DNA from: Nitrosomonas sp. Nm166
Lineage (GTDB): Bacteria > Pseudomonadota > Gammaproteobacteria > Burkholderiales > Nitrosomonadaceae
Length of the DNA: 56,326 nt
Reading direction: 5' to 3'
Assembly: GCF_900112825.1 (NCBI RefSeq)
Contig: NZ_FONE01000018.1
Coordinates: 1-56,326, forward strand
Shown here one piece after another: positions 1 to 10,893 of this stretch. The notes below the pieces were generated by a model that saw nothing but the letters and a program-made list of their open reading frames with translations, did no database searches and was not told where the DNA came from. Each line of letters opens with the position of its first letter. Positions within the stretch are counted from its first letter, which is position 1. The translations under genes and the position numbers were made by a program.

Positions 1-36
1 GTCGTCAATTGCACAAAAAATCGCTATAGTATCCAT
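1..36 (-). CDS. Partial transposase N-terminus, probably IS982 family
   Basis: Only the first 12 codons are inside the window; the gene continues leftward past the edge. The reverse strand reads ATG at 36 and gives MDTIAIFCAIDD. A GGAGGA ribosome site lies about 11 bases upstream. The FCxIDD pattern right after the start resembles the N-terminus of IS982-family DDE transposases. That match is from memory and rests on 12 residues, so the family call is tentative. No IS terminus could be delimited between here and the OsmC gene. Confidence 0.4.
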   Translation of the reverse strand, partial: MDTIAIFCAIDD

Positions 37-89
37 CGGAATCTGACTCCTCCAGTGATGAAGCTCTTTCTCATAATCGTTTCATCATA

Positions 90-105
90 AGGAATCCGGA
101 TTCCT
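90..105. promoter_or_regulatory. 16-bp perfect palindrome upstream of osmC
   Basis: AGGAATCCGGATTCCT is a perfect 16-base palindrome between the leftward transposase start and the rightward OsmC start. It could be an operator for the OsmC gene or part of the end of the adjacent IS. There is no T-run, so it is not a terminator. No regulator can be named. Confidence 0.35.
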
Positions 106-171
106 GTTACAGCTTTTTTTATGTCGAACTCGCGTTACAAATAGTATTCTTATGCATTCATCGGGAAGGAA

Positions 172-594
172 ATGAAAACTCGGATCACGTGGAAAGAAAA
201 TGTCAGTTTCTTAGCCGAATCAGGCAGCGGCCATTCGGTATTGATGGATGGAGCTCCAGAAGCCGGCGGACAAAATCTCGGACCGCGTCCGATGGAAATG
301 CTGTTGATGGGACTGGGCGGATGCACCACGTTTGACGTGGTGCTGATTCTGAAAAAAAGCCGCCAAGACATTAGTAATTGTGTGGTAGAGATCGAGGCAG
401 AGCGCGCGACCACTGATCCAAAGGTGTTTACACACATTCACTTGCATTTCATCATCACGGGAAACAATTTGAATCCGCAACAAGTGGAACGTGCCATTCA
501 TCTGTCTGCAGAGAAGTATTGCTCGGCCTCAATTATGTTAAAGAATACTGTAAAAATAACGCATGACTTTGAGATTGTCCTGCATAAAATGTAA
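172..594 (+). CDS. OsmC family peroxiredoxin-like protein (YhfA type)
   Basis: OsmC-family proteins reduce organic hydroperoxides or protect against oxidative stress through two conserved cysteines in a small intertwined dimer. Both are present: C51 in GGCTTFDV and C117 in KYCSASIM. The length of 140 residues is normal. It has no signal peptide, so it is cytoplasmic. The start is supported by GGAAGGA just upstream. The sequence is closer to the YhfA branch of unknown function than to Ohr. It stands alone between an IS fragment and the convergent lipA gene. Confidence 0.85.
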   Translation: MKTRITWKENVSFLAESGSGHSVLMDGAPEAGGQNLGPRPMEMLLMGLGGCTTFDVVLILKKSRQDISNCVVEIEAERATTDPKVFTHIHLHFIITGNNLNPQQVERAIHLSAEKYCSASIMLKNTVKITHDFEIVLHKM

Positions 595-614
595 TTTTTG
601 AGGAATCAACATCG

Positions 615-1559
615 TTAGAGCAGACCGGATTCATGCGCTTGTTGGTCTGCATGATAACTGGATCGCACCATTGGTCCACATGCTGCGTGACTAAACCCCA
701 TTTCGAGCGCTGTTTGTTCGAATACTTTAAAACTTTCGGGTGTGACGTAGCGCATCACCGGTAAATGACCGATACTGGGTTGCAAATACTGACCAATCGT
801 CAGCATTTCAACGTTGTGCTCGCGTAAATCGCGCAATACCTCCATAATTTCTTCATCTGTCTCGCCTAAACCCAGCATCAGACCTGATTTAGTCGGAATG
901 TGAGGAAAATCAGCCTTAAAGTCTTTCAATAATTTCAATGAGTGGGCGTAATCAGCGCCAGGCCGACATTGTTTATACAATCTCGGTACTGTTTCGAGAT
1001 TATGGTTTAAAACATCCGGTGGACAAGCAGCGAGTTTCTCAAGCGCAATTTCCAGGCGGCCCCTGAAGTCTGGCACCAGAGTTTCTATTTTTGTGTGCGG
1101 TGAGTGTGCGCGTATTTCACGAATACAATCGGCAAAGTGCTGTGCACCCCCATCACGCAGATCGTCGCGATCCACGCTGGTAATCACGACATATTTTAAT
1201 CTCATGGCGGCAATCGATTGAGCAAGATGCAGTGGTTCGTCGGCATTTGGTGGCTTGGGTCTACCGTGCGCGACATCACAAAAAGGACAACGGCGGGTAC
1301 ATAAATCACCCAGAATCATAAAAGTGGCTGTGCCTTTACCAAAACATTCGCCAATATTGGGGCAGGAAGCTTCTTCGCAAACTGTATGCAGTTTGTGTTC
1401 GCGTAACAGCCGCTTAACTTCATAAAAGTTTTCGCTATTGGATGAGCGAACACGTATCCATGAGGGTTTGCGCAATAAGTCACTGCGTGATTGTGGGGTA
1501 ACTTTAATCGGATTGCGTGCCGTTTTATCAGCCCCTTTTTGGCGAATATCAGTGGTCAT
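615..1559 (-). CDS. lipA: Lipoyl synthase
   Basis: This radical-SAM enzyme inserts two sulfurs into protein-bound octanoyl groups to make lipoyl cofactors of 2-oxoacid dehydrogenases and the glycine cleavage H protein. It shows the LipA-specific cluster motif [12 protein letters not shown] (C61, C66, C72) and the radical-SAM CxxxCxxC motif (C87, C91, C94). A conserved RSSYHA stretch lies near the C-terminus and supplies the Ser ligand of the auxiliary cluster. The 314-residue length is normal. The start overlaps the end of lipB by 11 bases, so the two are translationally coupled: LipB attaches octanoate and LipA converts it. Confidence 0.97.
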   Translation of the reverse strand: MTTDIRQKGADKTARNPIKVTPQSRSDLLRKPSWIRVRSSNSENFYEVKRLLREHKLHTVCEEASCPNIGECFGKGTATFMILGDLCTRRCPFCDVAHGRPKPPNADEPLHLAQSIAAMRLKYVVITSVDRDDLRDGGAQHFADCIREIRAHSPHTKIETLVPDFRGRLEIALEKLAACPPDVLNHNLETVPRLYKQCRPGADYAHSLKLLKDFKADFPHIPTKSGLMLGLGETDEEIMEVLRDLREHNVEMLTIGQYLQPSIGHLPVMRYVTPESFKVFEQTALEMGFSHAACGPMVRSSYHADQQAHESGLL

Positions 1560-2217
1560 ATGAGCTAGGTGATCCTTTGAAAAGTTTTTCTTGTAATTGG
1601 TTTACCAGCCGGGTATTCAAAATTTCTAGTCCATCGGTAATACCCAAGTCTTTGGTTTGTGTCACTTGCAAGCCTTGATAGCCGCAGGGATTAATGTAGG
1701 AGAAGGGTGTTAAATCCATATCAACATTAAGCGCGATGCCGTGATAGCAAAAATTCTTTTTGATTTTGAGTCCCAGTGCAGCGATTTTGGCATTACCGAC
1801 GTATACCCCTGGTGCTTCAACACGCCCCACGGCTTTGATACAATAATCTTGCAGCAAGTCTATCACGGCATTTTCCAGGTTTCTGACCAATTCTCGCACA
1901 CCCAGCTTTAAGCGGCGTATATCCAGTAGCAGATAAGCGACAATTTGCCCTGGCCCATGATAGGTAATTTGGCCGCCTCGATCGGTCTTGATCAAAGCAA
2001 TTCCATGGTCGTGCAATAAGTGCTCAGGCTTTCCCGCAATGCCTTGCGTAAAAACCGGAGGATGTTGTAATAACCAAATTTCATCGTGCGTTTCAGAGGT
2101 TCGGGTATTGGTAAAGTTTTTCATAGCTTGCCAAGTGGCATAATAATCGGATAGCCCTATGTTTCGGACCTTGAAACGGTATTGGTCATAATCCATTGAA
2201 GGGTCATGATCTTGCAT
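1549..2217 (-). CDS. lipB: Octanoyl-ACP:protein octanoyltransferase
   Basis: LipB moves octanoate from acyl carrier protein to lipoyl domains, the first step of lipoate synthesis. The family signature [11 protein letters not shown] is clear. The catalytic Cys lies in NPCGYQG and the paired Lys in AKIAALGLK. The ATG at 2217 is preferred. A GTG two codons earlier (2223) directly follows the DUF493 stop and is also possible. The order DUF493-lipB-lipA behind a D,D-carboxypeptidase and an aminotransferase is common in betaproteobacteria. Confidence 0.96.
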   Translation of the reverse strand: MQDHDPSMDYDQYRFKVRNIGLSDYYATWQAMKNFTNTRTSETHDEIWLLQHPPVFTQGIAGKPEHLLHDHGIALIKTDRGGQITYHGPGQIVAYLLLDIRRLKLGVRELVRNLENAVIDLLQDYCIKAVGRVEAPGVYVGNAKIAALGLKIKKNFCYHGIALNVDMDLTPFSYINPCGYQGLQVTQTKDLGITDGLEILNTRLVNQLQEKLFKGSPSSYDH

Positions 2218-2223
2218 AATCAC

Positions 2224-2490
2224 TCACAATACCACAGCAATCATCGGATGATCCGATAATGCTTGATATAGCGCATCTAGTTGTAATCTGGAAGTTGCGC
2301 GAATGGTACAGGTAATACTTAAATAAGTACCATTCTTGCTGGCTTTGATCGCCATGCTTGCGTCGTCAAAATCAGGTGCATGGTATTTGACGATAGCCAG
2401 CACAGTTTGTGTGAAATCCTGCTGTGCTTTGCCCATGATTTTGATCGGGAAGTCGCAAGGATATTCAATTAAAGAAGGCTGCTCTGTCAT
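2224..2490 (-). CDS. DUF493 (YbeD-like) protein
   Basis: This small cytoplasmic protein of the DUF493/YbeD family has a ferredoxin-like fold related to regulatory ACT domains. Its role is not established, but in many proteobacteria it lies beside lipB, as here. The long frame opens at a TTG (2517), but the family begins near MTEQPSLIEYPCDFPIKIMG. The ATG at 2490, with an AGGGGG stretch upstream, is therefore the better start and gives 88 residues. The motifs CDFPIKIMG and NGTYLSITCTI are typical. The stop abuts the lipB start. Confidence 0.9.
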   Translation of the reverse strand: MTEQPSLIEYPCDFPIKIMGKAQQDFTQTVLAIVKYHAPDFDDASMAIKASKNGTYLSITCTIRATSRLQLDALYQALSDHPMIAVVL

Positions 2491-2535
2491 GTGAGAAATT
2501 AAACCCCCTGAATTCAAATATTCCAGAGTATGATT

Positions 2536-3405
2536 TTATGAGCTTGCAGCGTCAGGAAAGTGCCCACGCATATGAGTGGCTTTATACTGCTGATAGAGCA
2601 TATATAAGCGAGTAAACATTTTTCCAGGTTTCCTGTTTCCAACGGGTTTGCTGTCCAGCGATGTGATCGGCATAATTTCCTTGGTGGATGATGTCAGTAA
2701 GATTTCATCCGCCGTGCGAATTTCTGTTTCTGAGATTTCCCTAATTTCGTGTGGAATCTGATTCGCTACTGCCAGCTCAAGCACCACATCATAAGTAATT
2801 CCGGGTAACATCAAATGACTCTTGGGGGGTGCTAGCAGTACCTTGTTTTTGACAACAAATATATTACTGGCGGCACCTTCCGTCAAAAACCCATCTCGGA
2901 TCAGAATGGTTTCAAGTGCATGTACATCCACTGCCAATTGACGCAGCAATACATTTGGCAGCAAAGATATAGCCTTGACGTCGCAGCGTATCCAGCGGTT
3001 ATCGACGGCGGTAATGGCGGATGCCCCGCCAACCAGCAATTGTGCAGGCGGTGGCAACAATGGATTGCTCATGATAAAAACAGTAGGCGGGACATCAACG
3101 GGAAAAGCATGATCCCGTTTAGCTACACCACGGGTGATGTGCAGATAAAGATATTGATCTTCCCCTTCATTTTTGGCAATGACTTGCTCCAACAAGTTTT
3201 CCCAATCCTTATCACTGAATGGGTTCTGTAGCCGAATTCCGTCCAGACTGTGTTGTAATCGATTGAGGTGCCTGGCGAGGCGAAAAGGTTTGCGCGAATA
3301 CGCGGGAATTACTTCATACACGCCATCACCAAAAATGAAACCACGGTCCAGAACAGGAATGTATGCTTCCTCAATAGGCATAAATTTACCGTTCAGATAT
3401 ATCAT
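2536..3405 (-). CDS. D-amino-acid aminotransferase (class IV, PLP)
   Basis: This fold-type IV PLP aminotransferase is most like D-alanine aminotransferase, which interconverts D-amino acids and 2-oxo acids. The N-terminal YLNGKFMPIEEAYIPVLDRGF and FGDGVYEVIPAY motifs fit the D-amino-acid rather than the branched-chain subgroup. The PLP lysine is expected near DVKAISLLPNVL, and FLTEGAASNIF contacts the cofactor phosphate. It lies directly downstream of a D-Ala-D-Ala carboxypeptidase, so recycling of released D-alanine is a reasonable inference. ATG start at 3405. Confidence 0.88.
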   Translation of the reverse strand: MIYLNGKFMPIEEAYIPVLDRGFIFGDGVYEVIPAYSRKPFRLARHLNRLQHSLDGIRLQNPFSDKDWENLLEQVIAKNEGEDQYLYLHITRGVAKRDHAFPVDVPPTVFIMSNPLLPPPAQLLVGGASAITAVDNRWIRCDVKAISLLPNVLLRQLAVDVHALETILIRDGFLTEGAASNIFVVKNKVLLAPPKSHLMLPGITYDVVLELAVANQIPHEIREISETEIRTADEILLTSSTKEIMPITSLDSKPVGNRKPGKMFTRLYMLYQQYKATHMRGHFPDAASS

Positions 3406-3435
3406 GTGAGTCTTTATAATGTGTTGAGATAGGGA

Positions 3436-4557
3436 TTAGTTCAAGAGCAGTTTTACGCTATCCCATGCACGACCGAAGATATTGGCCATTTCAACTTTTT
3501 CCAAAGCAACTAATGGGTAAGTTTCGATGATTTTGTCATCAAGCGTAAATCTTACTGTTCCTACTTCCTGGCCCAGCTGAATGGGAGCAATCAGTGGTTG
3601 CTTGTACTCCATGGTGGCTTTCAGTCTGTCTGATTGCCCTTTGGGCAGCGTGAAATAAACATCGCGATCAAAACCAGCTTTTAATTCGTTTTGAGTACCT
3701 TTCCATAAATGAATCGTGGTCAGCGAGTCATTCTTCTTATATAAATGCAGGGTGTCATAAGACTGGAAGCCGTAATTGAGTAATCGTTGGCTTTCAACGC
3801 TACGCGCGTTGGCTGATTTGGCGCCGATCACTACCGATATGAGCCGTCTTTTATCACGTATCGCCGATGTAATCAGACAGTAACCAGCATCTTTCGTCCA
3901 TCCTGTTTTCATGCCGTCCACATGTGGATCTATCCATAATAGCCGGTTTCTGTTCGGTTGGGTAATGTTGTTATAGGTATATTCCTTTTGTGAATACAAT
4001 GGATAGAATTCAGGAAAATCGCGGATGATAGCAGCTGCCAGCAAACTAAGATCATGCGCCGTTGTATAATGATTGGGATCGGGTAATCCGGTTGAGTTGG
4101 TAAAGTGCGTATTTTTCATCCCCAAACGCTCAGCTTCTTTATTCATCATGTCGATAAAGCTAATTTCTGAACCGGCAACTGCCTCTGCCAGAGCAATGCA
4201 AGCATCATTTCCCGATTGTACGATCATGCCTCGAATCAGTTCATCGATAGTTACCTGTTTGTTAGGTTCGATAAACATGCGTGAACCAATCATTCGCCAG
4301 GCGCTTTCGGATACCGGCGCTACCTGATTCAATGCAAGGCGGTTTTGCTTCAAGGCTGAGAATACTACATAGGCAGTCATCAGTTTGGTAAGGGAGGCTG
4401 GCTCGATACGCTCATGTGCATTTTGACTAGCTAATGATTGTCCGGTTTGGAAATCCGAAAGCATGTAAGCTTTAGCTGCTATGGTTATGCCTTGCTGCTG
4501 GGCAAATACTGAAGAGGCAGCCAGGCACAACAGCAATAATAGGAATAAATGCTTCAT
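3436..4557 (-). CDS. dacA: D-alanyl-D-alanine carboxypeptidase (PBP5/6 type)
   Basis: This periplasmic serine peptidase trims the terminal D-Ala from peptidoglycan pentapeptides. It has a signal peptide ending near FAQQQ. The S11 motifs are S55-LT-K58, S115-G-N117 and K217-T-G219. A C-terminal PBP5 beta domain follows (about 275-360) and ends in an amphipathic membrane-anchor helix (MANIFGRAWDSVKLLLN). The 373-residue length is standard. It heads the minus-strand block leading to the aminotransferase and the lipoate genes. The dacA versus dacC assignment cannot be settled from sequence alone. Confidence 0.93.
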   Translation of the reverse strand: MKHLFLLLLLCLAASSVFAQQQGITIAAKAYMLSDFQTGQSLASQNAHERIEPASLTKLMTAYVVFSALKQNRLALNQVAPVSESAWRMIGSRMFIEPNKQVTIDELIRGMIVQSGNDACIALAEAVAGSEISFIDMMNKEAERLGMKNTHFTNSTGLPDPNHYTTAHDLSLLAAAIIRDFPEFYPLYSQKEYTYNNITQPNRNRLLWIDPHVDGMKTGWTKDAGYCLITSAIRDKRRLISVVIGAKSANARSVESQRLLNYGFQSYDTLHLYKKNDSLTTIHLWKGTQNELKAGFDRDVYFTLPKGQSDRLKATMEYKQPLIAPIQLGQEVGTVRFTLDDKIIETYPLVALEKVEMANIFGRAWDSVKLLLN

Positions 4558-4645
4558 AGGAATTTATGAAAAATAATTATTATATCCTGCCCTAAGAGAA
4601 TCTAAAACCTTCGTTTTTGATATGGGCATTAATTTGTAGGTTATA

Positions 4646-5191
4646 TCAAGCATTGCCTGGCGATCGATCAATTACACCCATATGAAACCCTAGCTTGCCT
4701 TGACTACGTTCCTTAAAATAATGCTTCAGGGGATCGTGGATGACCCGGAACGCCATGTCTTCCCAAGGAATTTCCTGTTCAGACATGAGTTTGACTTCCA
4801 GGCTTTCAATGCCAGGCTTGAAATCAAGATCAAGCAGCCGTGCACGAAATAATAGATAAACCTGGCTAATATGAGGAAGGCTGTAAATGGCGTATAAGTT
4901 ACCCATTTCTACTCTGGCATTGGCCTCTTCCAGAGTTTCACGAGCTGCTGCCTGTGCCAACGTTTCGTTATTTTCCATAAAGCCAGCGGGTAGCGTCCAC
5001 CAGCCACGACGGGGTTCTATGGCGCGACGGCACAGCAAAATTTTATCTTCCCATTCAGGTATACAGCCCACAACCATCTTTGGATTTTGATAATGTATGA
5101 CATGGCAGGTAGTACACACATATCGTGGCAGAGAATCGCCTTCAGGAATAAGCAATTCGACAATGGCGCTACAATTGCTGCAGTATTTCAT
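4646..5191 (-). CDS. Nudix hydrolase with N-terminal zinc ribbon
   Basis: Nudix enzymes cleave nucleoside diphosphate-X substrates. The Nudix box runs from GFMENNE to RETLEEAN and keeps the REUxEE core. The N-terminus has two Cys pairs (CSNC at 4-7, CTTC at 26-29) forming a small zinc ribbon, as in NudC/ADP-ribose pyrophosphatase-like members. Length is 181 residues. GAGGA lies seven bases before the ATG. The substrate cannot be read from the sequence; NADH or ADP-ribose type is plausible. Confidence 0.88.
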   Translation of the reverse strand: MKYCSNCSAIVELLIPEGDSLPRYVCTTCHVIHYQNPKMVVGCIPEWEDKILLCRRAIEPRRGWWTLPAGFMENNETLAQAAARETLEEANARVEMGNLYAIYSLPHISQVYLLFRARLLDLDFKPGIESLEVKLMSEQEIPWEDMAFRVIHDPLKHYFKERSQGKLGFHMGVIDRSPGNA

Positions 5192-5219
5192 ACGGAATCC
5201 TCAAATTATTGGATGAAAT

Positions 5220-6083
5220 TCAATGTTGAGTGACGGTAAAGTTCCTTGCGGCCAATTGAGTGCCGGATTCATCAAGCAATTCAACCCGCCAGATTCCCAG
5301 CCGTTGAAAATCCAATTGCTTGCTCGAATAAGTTCGCCAATTGTCATTATGAATTTCCAGCGACAATTGTGAGTCAAGTATATTGTTGCGATACCACGCG
5401 ACGCTGACCTTTTTGCCCTGCAGATTCTTTAAATGCAGATAAAAGTAAATCGGTTTGGATTCACCCTGGTGCAACTGGATAGCATCGATAGCGTCGACCG
5501 ACTCATGCGCTTCTATAGCTTGGCTTAATTGGGCCCTGAGTACCTGGGAGTGATCCAATATTTTTGGAGGTTTCGATTGGAGGATGATTTTAGGTTTCTT
5601 GCGTGGAATTACAATTGACCTATTAACATTTGGAACTGGCCTAGGTTTTGCTATCGATGTTTTGGCAGGTTCGACTCGGCTTTTTATTGGTTCAGACTGG
5701 GTAATGCCTTTGGATGGCGCTAAGTTTGGAGAGTCATTGTGTTCAGGTTGTGCCTCAATGGATTTGTTTGCGATAGGCTTATCCTTTATTTCAGGCTCTG
5801 GTGCGGCTTTTTCTGCTGCCATTTTATTTTCCTGCATGGAAGTGGCCTGATCAATGAACGGCATGGTGTCGCTTAATGGAACTTTGCGCTGATCGGTACC
5901 AGAAAGAACATAGTCGACCAAAGCAAGAATAAGTATCAGAAGCAGAACGGCTATGGAAATCTTTCTCCAGTCCAGCGATTGCTCATAGGTGATCTCTGGT
6001 TCAGGCAAGTCGGGATAAATCTGTTCTATGGCTTGATGCGGCTGCTGAATTTGAATGCGGATTTTTAATTTGTTGTCAATCAT
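5220..6083 (-). CDS. DUF2914 domain membrane protein
   Basis: The protein has a short cytoplasmic N-terminus and one membrane helix (KISIAVLLLILILALVDYVL, about residues 40-60). A low-complexity linker rich in Lys, Pro and Glu follows, then a C-terminal DUF2914 domain (about 210-285) with KPIYFYLHLKNLQGKKVSV and a WYRN turn. DUF2914 has no established role. The long frame opens at TTG (6098); the ATG at 6083 (MIDNKLKI) is the preferred start. It is divergent from ligA, with a 228-base gap between. Confidence 0.75.
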   Translation of the reverse strand: MIDNKLKIRIQIQQPHQAIEQIYPDLPEPEITYEQSLDWRKISIAVLLLILILALVDYVLSGTDQRKVPLSDTMPFIDQATSMQENKMAAEKAAPEPEIKDKPIANKSIEAQPEHNDSPNLAPSKGITQSEPIKSRVEPAKTSIAKPRPVPNVNRSIVIPRKKPKIILQSKPPKILDHSQVLRAQLSQAIEAHESVDAIDAIQLHQGESKPIYFYLHLKNLQGKKVSVAWYRNNILDSQLSLEIHNDNWRTYSSKQLDFQRLGIWRVELLDESGTQLAARNFTVTQH

Positions 6084-6308
6084 AAGAGAATATCTCAAGA
6101 CATATAAATAAATGTCTGAAAGTAAATAGCTGATTTATTCAAGATGGAAATTTTCTATATACGCTTTACTAAGCTTCATTGTAGATTTTGTGTGGATATT
6201 AAATGAAGTAAGCTATTTATGATCTTATGATCTTGCGGCACCAACTCTGGCATGAATCCGTATTCCATAAGATCGACAGCATCGTATATCACAGCACATA
6301 AGTTATAA

Positions 6309-8339
<2,031 letters not shown>

Positions 8340-8357
8340 TATTTATATTTGAAATTT

Positions 8358-8903
8358 ATGCTGAACTATCAACAAGCACGACAGATTCTGGATGCTGCTG
8401 AATTAATTCATTCAGAGCAAGTCGTATCGCAAACAGTACAGCGACTGGCGGCTGAAATCACGCAGGCTTTATCCCACCAGCAGCCATTGGTATTGTGTGT
8501 GATGGGCGGGGCTGTGGTGTTTACGGGACAATTGCTGCCGCAACTTCAATTCCCGTTGGATTTTGATTATCTGCATTTGTCACGCTATGACAAAAAAAAG
8601 CATGGCGGAGCCATTCGCTGGCAAGTCGAACCCCATGAGACCGTGAAAGACCGAATTGTTCTGGTGCTGGATGATATTCTGGATGAAGGGGTTACGCTGG
8701 CCGCCATTCGTGACAAGATATTGATAAGTGGCGCCAAAGCATTTTATAGTGCGGTATTTGCGGAAAAAGAAACAGGCAAATCCAAGCCATGCAAGGCTGA
8801 TTTTGTTGGATTAACGGTACCTAACCGATATGTTTTTGGTTTTGGAATGGATATTCAAGGTGTTTGGCGGAATTTACCCGCTATCTACGCAGTCAAAGAT
8901 TGA
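8358..8903 (+). CDS. hpt: Hypoxanthine-guanine phosphoribosyltransferase
   Basis: This purine-salvage enzyme joins hypoxanthine or guanine to PRPP to give IMP or GMP. The PRPP-binding loop VLVLDDILDEGVTLA is diagnostic of type I phosphoribosyltransferases. VMGGAVVFTGQL is the PPi loop region. The frame opens at a TTG (8349), but the ATG at 8358 (MLNYQQARQ) fits the family better. It sits 18 bases before the methylthioinosine phosphorylase gene, whose product releases hypoxanthine, so the two genes encode consecutive salvage steps. Confidence 0.9.
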   Translation: MLNYQQARQILDAAELIHSEQVVSQTVQRLAAEITQALSHQQPLVLCVMGGAVVFTGQLLPQLQFPLDFDYLHLSRYDKKKHGGAIRWQVEPHETVKDRIVLVLDDILDEGVTLAAIRDKILISGAKAFYSAVFAEKETGKSKPCKADFVGLTVPNRYVFGFGMDIQGVWRNLPAIYAVKD

Positions 8904-8921
8904 ACTAGAAATAGGTGAGCA

Positions 8922-9668
8922 ATGCTTGCAATTATTGGCGGGAGTGGATTAACGCAATTGTCCTGCCTCGAGATATCAAATCGGCAAATTATACGAACAC
9001 CATATGGAGAACCTTCTGGTCCATTGACGTTCGGTAAATTGAAGAACGAGGATGTTGTTTTTCTGGCGCGGCATGGTCATGGTCATACAATACCACCCCA
9101 TGCTGTCAATTATCGTGCAAATTTATGGGCATTGCATTCGTTGAAACCATCTCATGTCATTGCTGTAGCATCGGTAGGAGGTATTCGATCTGACTTGATT
9201 CCGGGCCGTTTGGTAATTCCGCATCAAATTATCGACTATACTCACGGACGTAAATTCACTTATTTTGATACCACAGACCAGCGTGTAACACATATTGACT
9301 TTACCATACCGTATTGCCAGCAAACACGTGTATTGCTGCTACAAGCGGCTACCCATGCCAATGAGGAAATTATTGATGGAGGAGTTTATGCAGCGACACA
9401 AGGCCCAAGACTGGAAACAGCCGCTGAAATCAGTCGGCTTGAACGTGATGGTGCGGATATGGTCGGTATGACCGGTATGCCGGAAACAGCGCTGGCGAGG
9501 GAATTAGGGTTGAATTACGCCACCCTTGCGGTAGTGGCTAATTACGCTGCCGGGCGAGGCACTAACGTGAATGGCATACCGCTGAGGGAGATTTACGCAG
9601 TGCTCGAACGGGCAATGGTGAGTGTCAGGAACATATTGGAATATGTGGTGAGTCGTGATGGCTATTAA
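8922..9668 (+). CDS. S-methyl-5'-thioinosine phosphorylase (MTAP/PNP family)
   Basis: The protein belongs to the MTAP/purine nucleoside phosphorylase family ([40 protein letters not shown]). Two features favour the thioinosine enzyme over MTAP. It has VGMTGMPE where MTAP has a TTVPE-type motif. It also has Asn ([10 protein letters not shown]) where MTAP uses Asp to bind adenine, and Asn suits a 6-oxopurine. The reaction gives hypoxanthine and methylthioribose-1-phosphate. AGGTGAG lies just before the ATG. The stop overlaps def by 11 bases. Confidence 0.82.
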   Translation: MLAIIGGSGLTQLSCLEISNRQIIRTPYGEPSGPLTFGKLKNEDVVFLARHGHGHTIPPHAVNYRANLWALHSLKPSHVIAVASVGGIRSDLIPGRLVIPHQIIDYTHGRKFTYFDTTDQRVTHIDFTIPYCQQTRVLLLQAATHANEEIIDGGVYAATQGPRLETAAEISRLERDGADMVGMTGMPETALARELGLNYATLAVVANYAAGRGTNVNGIPLREIYAVLERAMVSVRNILEYVVSRDGY

Positions 9669-10197
9669 ACCAGTCCTTAAAATGGGCGATCCATTGTTGC
9701 TCCAAGTGGCTAAAAAAGTCGATCAATTTCAATTCGACACCCCTGAACTGCATGCCTTAATCCAGGATATGCAAGATACCATGTCATCCTTGAACGGTGC
9801 GGGACTGGCCGCGCCGCAGATTGGCGTGAGTTTGCAGGTGGTGATCTTCGGAGTAACCCATAATCCGCGTTATCCACGGGCAGAAGAAGTTCCTTTCACT
9901 GTTTTGATTAATCCTGAATTGACGCCATTATCCGATGAAGAAGAAGAGGGTTGGGAAGGCTGCTTAAGTGTGCCAGGAATGCGGGGCGTGGTGCCGCGCT
10001 ACACGCAATTGCGTTATCAGGGTGTAGATCAATACGGAGCAATGATTGATCGCAAAGTCAGCGGTTTTCATGCACGGGTGGTGCAACATGAATGCGATCA
10101 TTTACAAGGGATTCTCTATCCAATGCGCATCAGGGATTTTCGTTTGTTTGGATTTACAGATGTGTTGTTTCCGGGGCAGGTGGTGATGGATGATTAA
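9658..10197 (+). CDS. def: Peptide deformylase
   Basis: Deformylase removes the N-formyl group from nascent proteins. All three metal-site motifs are present: [10 protein letters not shown] (about 43-52), EGCLSVPG with the Cys ligand, and QHECDHLQG with the two His ligands and catalytic Glu. The ATG at 9658 is preceded in frame by a GTG at 9655; either lies within the end of the phosphorylase gene, so translation is coupled. The long [15 protein letters not shown] insert is typical of the type common in proteobacteria. No hairpin terminator is evident downstream. Confidence 0.95.
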   Translation: MAIKPVLKMGDPLLLQVAKKVDQFQFDTPELHALIQDMQDTMSSLNGAGLAAPQIGVSLQVVIFGVTHNPRYPRAEEVPFTVLINPELTPLSDEEEEGWEGCLSVPGMRGVVPRYTQLRYQGVDQYGAMIDRKVSGFHARVVQHECDHLQGILYPMRIRDFRLFGFTDVLFPGQVVMDD

Positions 10198-10353
10198 TAA
10201 CAGATGAATAATTCTTAGCAGTGAGGTACTTAAACAACTTAAACGTGAAATTGATGCATGGTAATCTGGACTGAACTGTACATAACTGTACATAATTTGA
10301 GCAATAGAATATTAGATTTGTATGGACAATTATTCAGAAAATCCATAAATTAA

Positions 10354-10773
10354 CTACGTTAAATCTGGTTTAACTACCACTAGCATCACAACAGCAAACA
10401 GAATCAGTACCGGAAATTCATTAAACCAGCGGTAAAACACATGGCCATGCTGGTTACTGTCATTTTTAAAAGCAGTGACAAATTTTCCGCAGTAATAATG
10501 ATAAACGATCAATGTCAAAACCAATGTCAGCTTGGCATATAGCCAGTCACCAGAAAAATCATAACCCAGCCACAACCACACACCGAAAACAACAGTTAAC
10601 ACTGCGCCGGGTGTCATGATGCCGTAATAGAGCTTGCGCTCCATGATCTTGAAGCGTTCCTTACCGGGTTGATCCTCACACATGGCGTGATAGACAAATA
10701 AACGCGGCAGGTAGAATAGACCGGCAAACCAGGTAACCATAAAAATGATGTGCAGTGATTTTATCCAGAGCAT
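10354..10773 (-). CDS. hemJ: Protoporphyrinogen IX oxidase HemJ-type membrane protein
   Basis: HemJ oxidises protoporphyrinogen IX to protoporphyrin IX in heme synthesis. This 139-residue protein has four predicted membrane helices and the family opening MLWIKSLHIIFMVTWFAGLF with the conserved His. The ERKLYYGIMTPG segment holds the conserved Lys. The frame extends to 10833 from an alternative codon, but the ATG at 10773 matches the family start. It is monocistronic and divergent from the M32 peptidase gene. Confidence 0.87.
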   Translation of the reverse strand: MLWIKSLHIIFMVTWFAGLFYLPRLFVYHAMCEDQPGKERFKIMERKLYYGIMTPGAVLTVVFGVWLWLGYDFSGDWLYAKLTLVLTLIVYHYYCGKFVTAFKNDSNQHGHVFYRWFNEFPVLILFAVVMLVVVKPDLT

Positions 10774-10893
10774 GGCAGTATGAATTGTTGGCCTTGTTAA
10801 AATTGTTATGATATTGGCTCGTGATTTTATCACTATCCTCTGAAATCAGGTGGATTGCACCCCAGCATTTGAATTAAATCGGATAATGAAAAT

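Noticed and set aside
10277..10292. Tandem TGTACA as a terminator after def
   Set aside because: The repeats are direct and too short for a stable hairpin, and no T-run follows.
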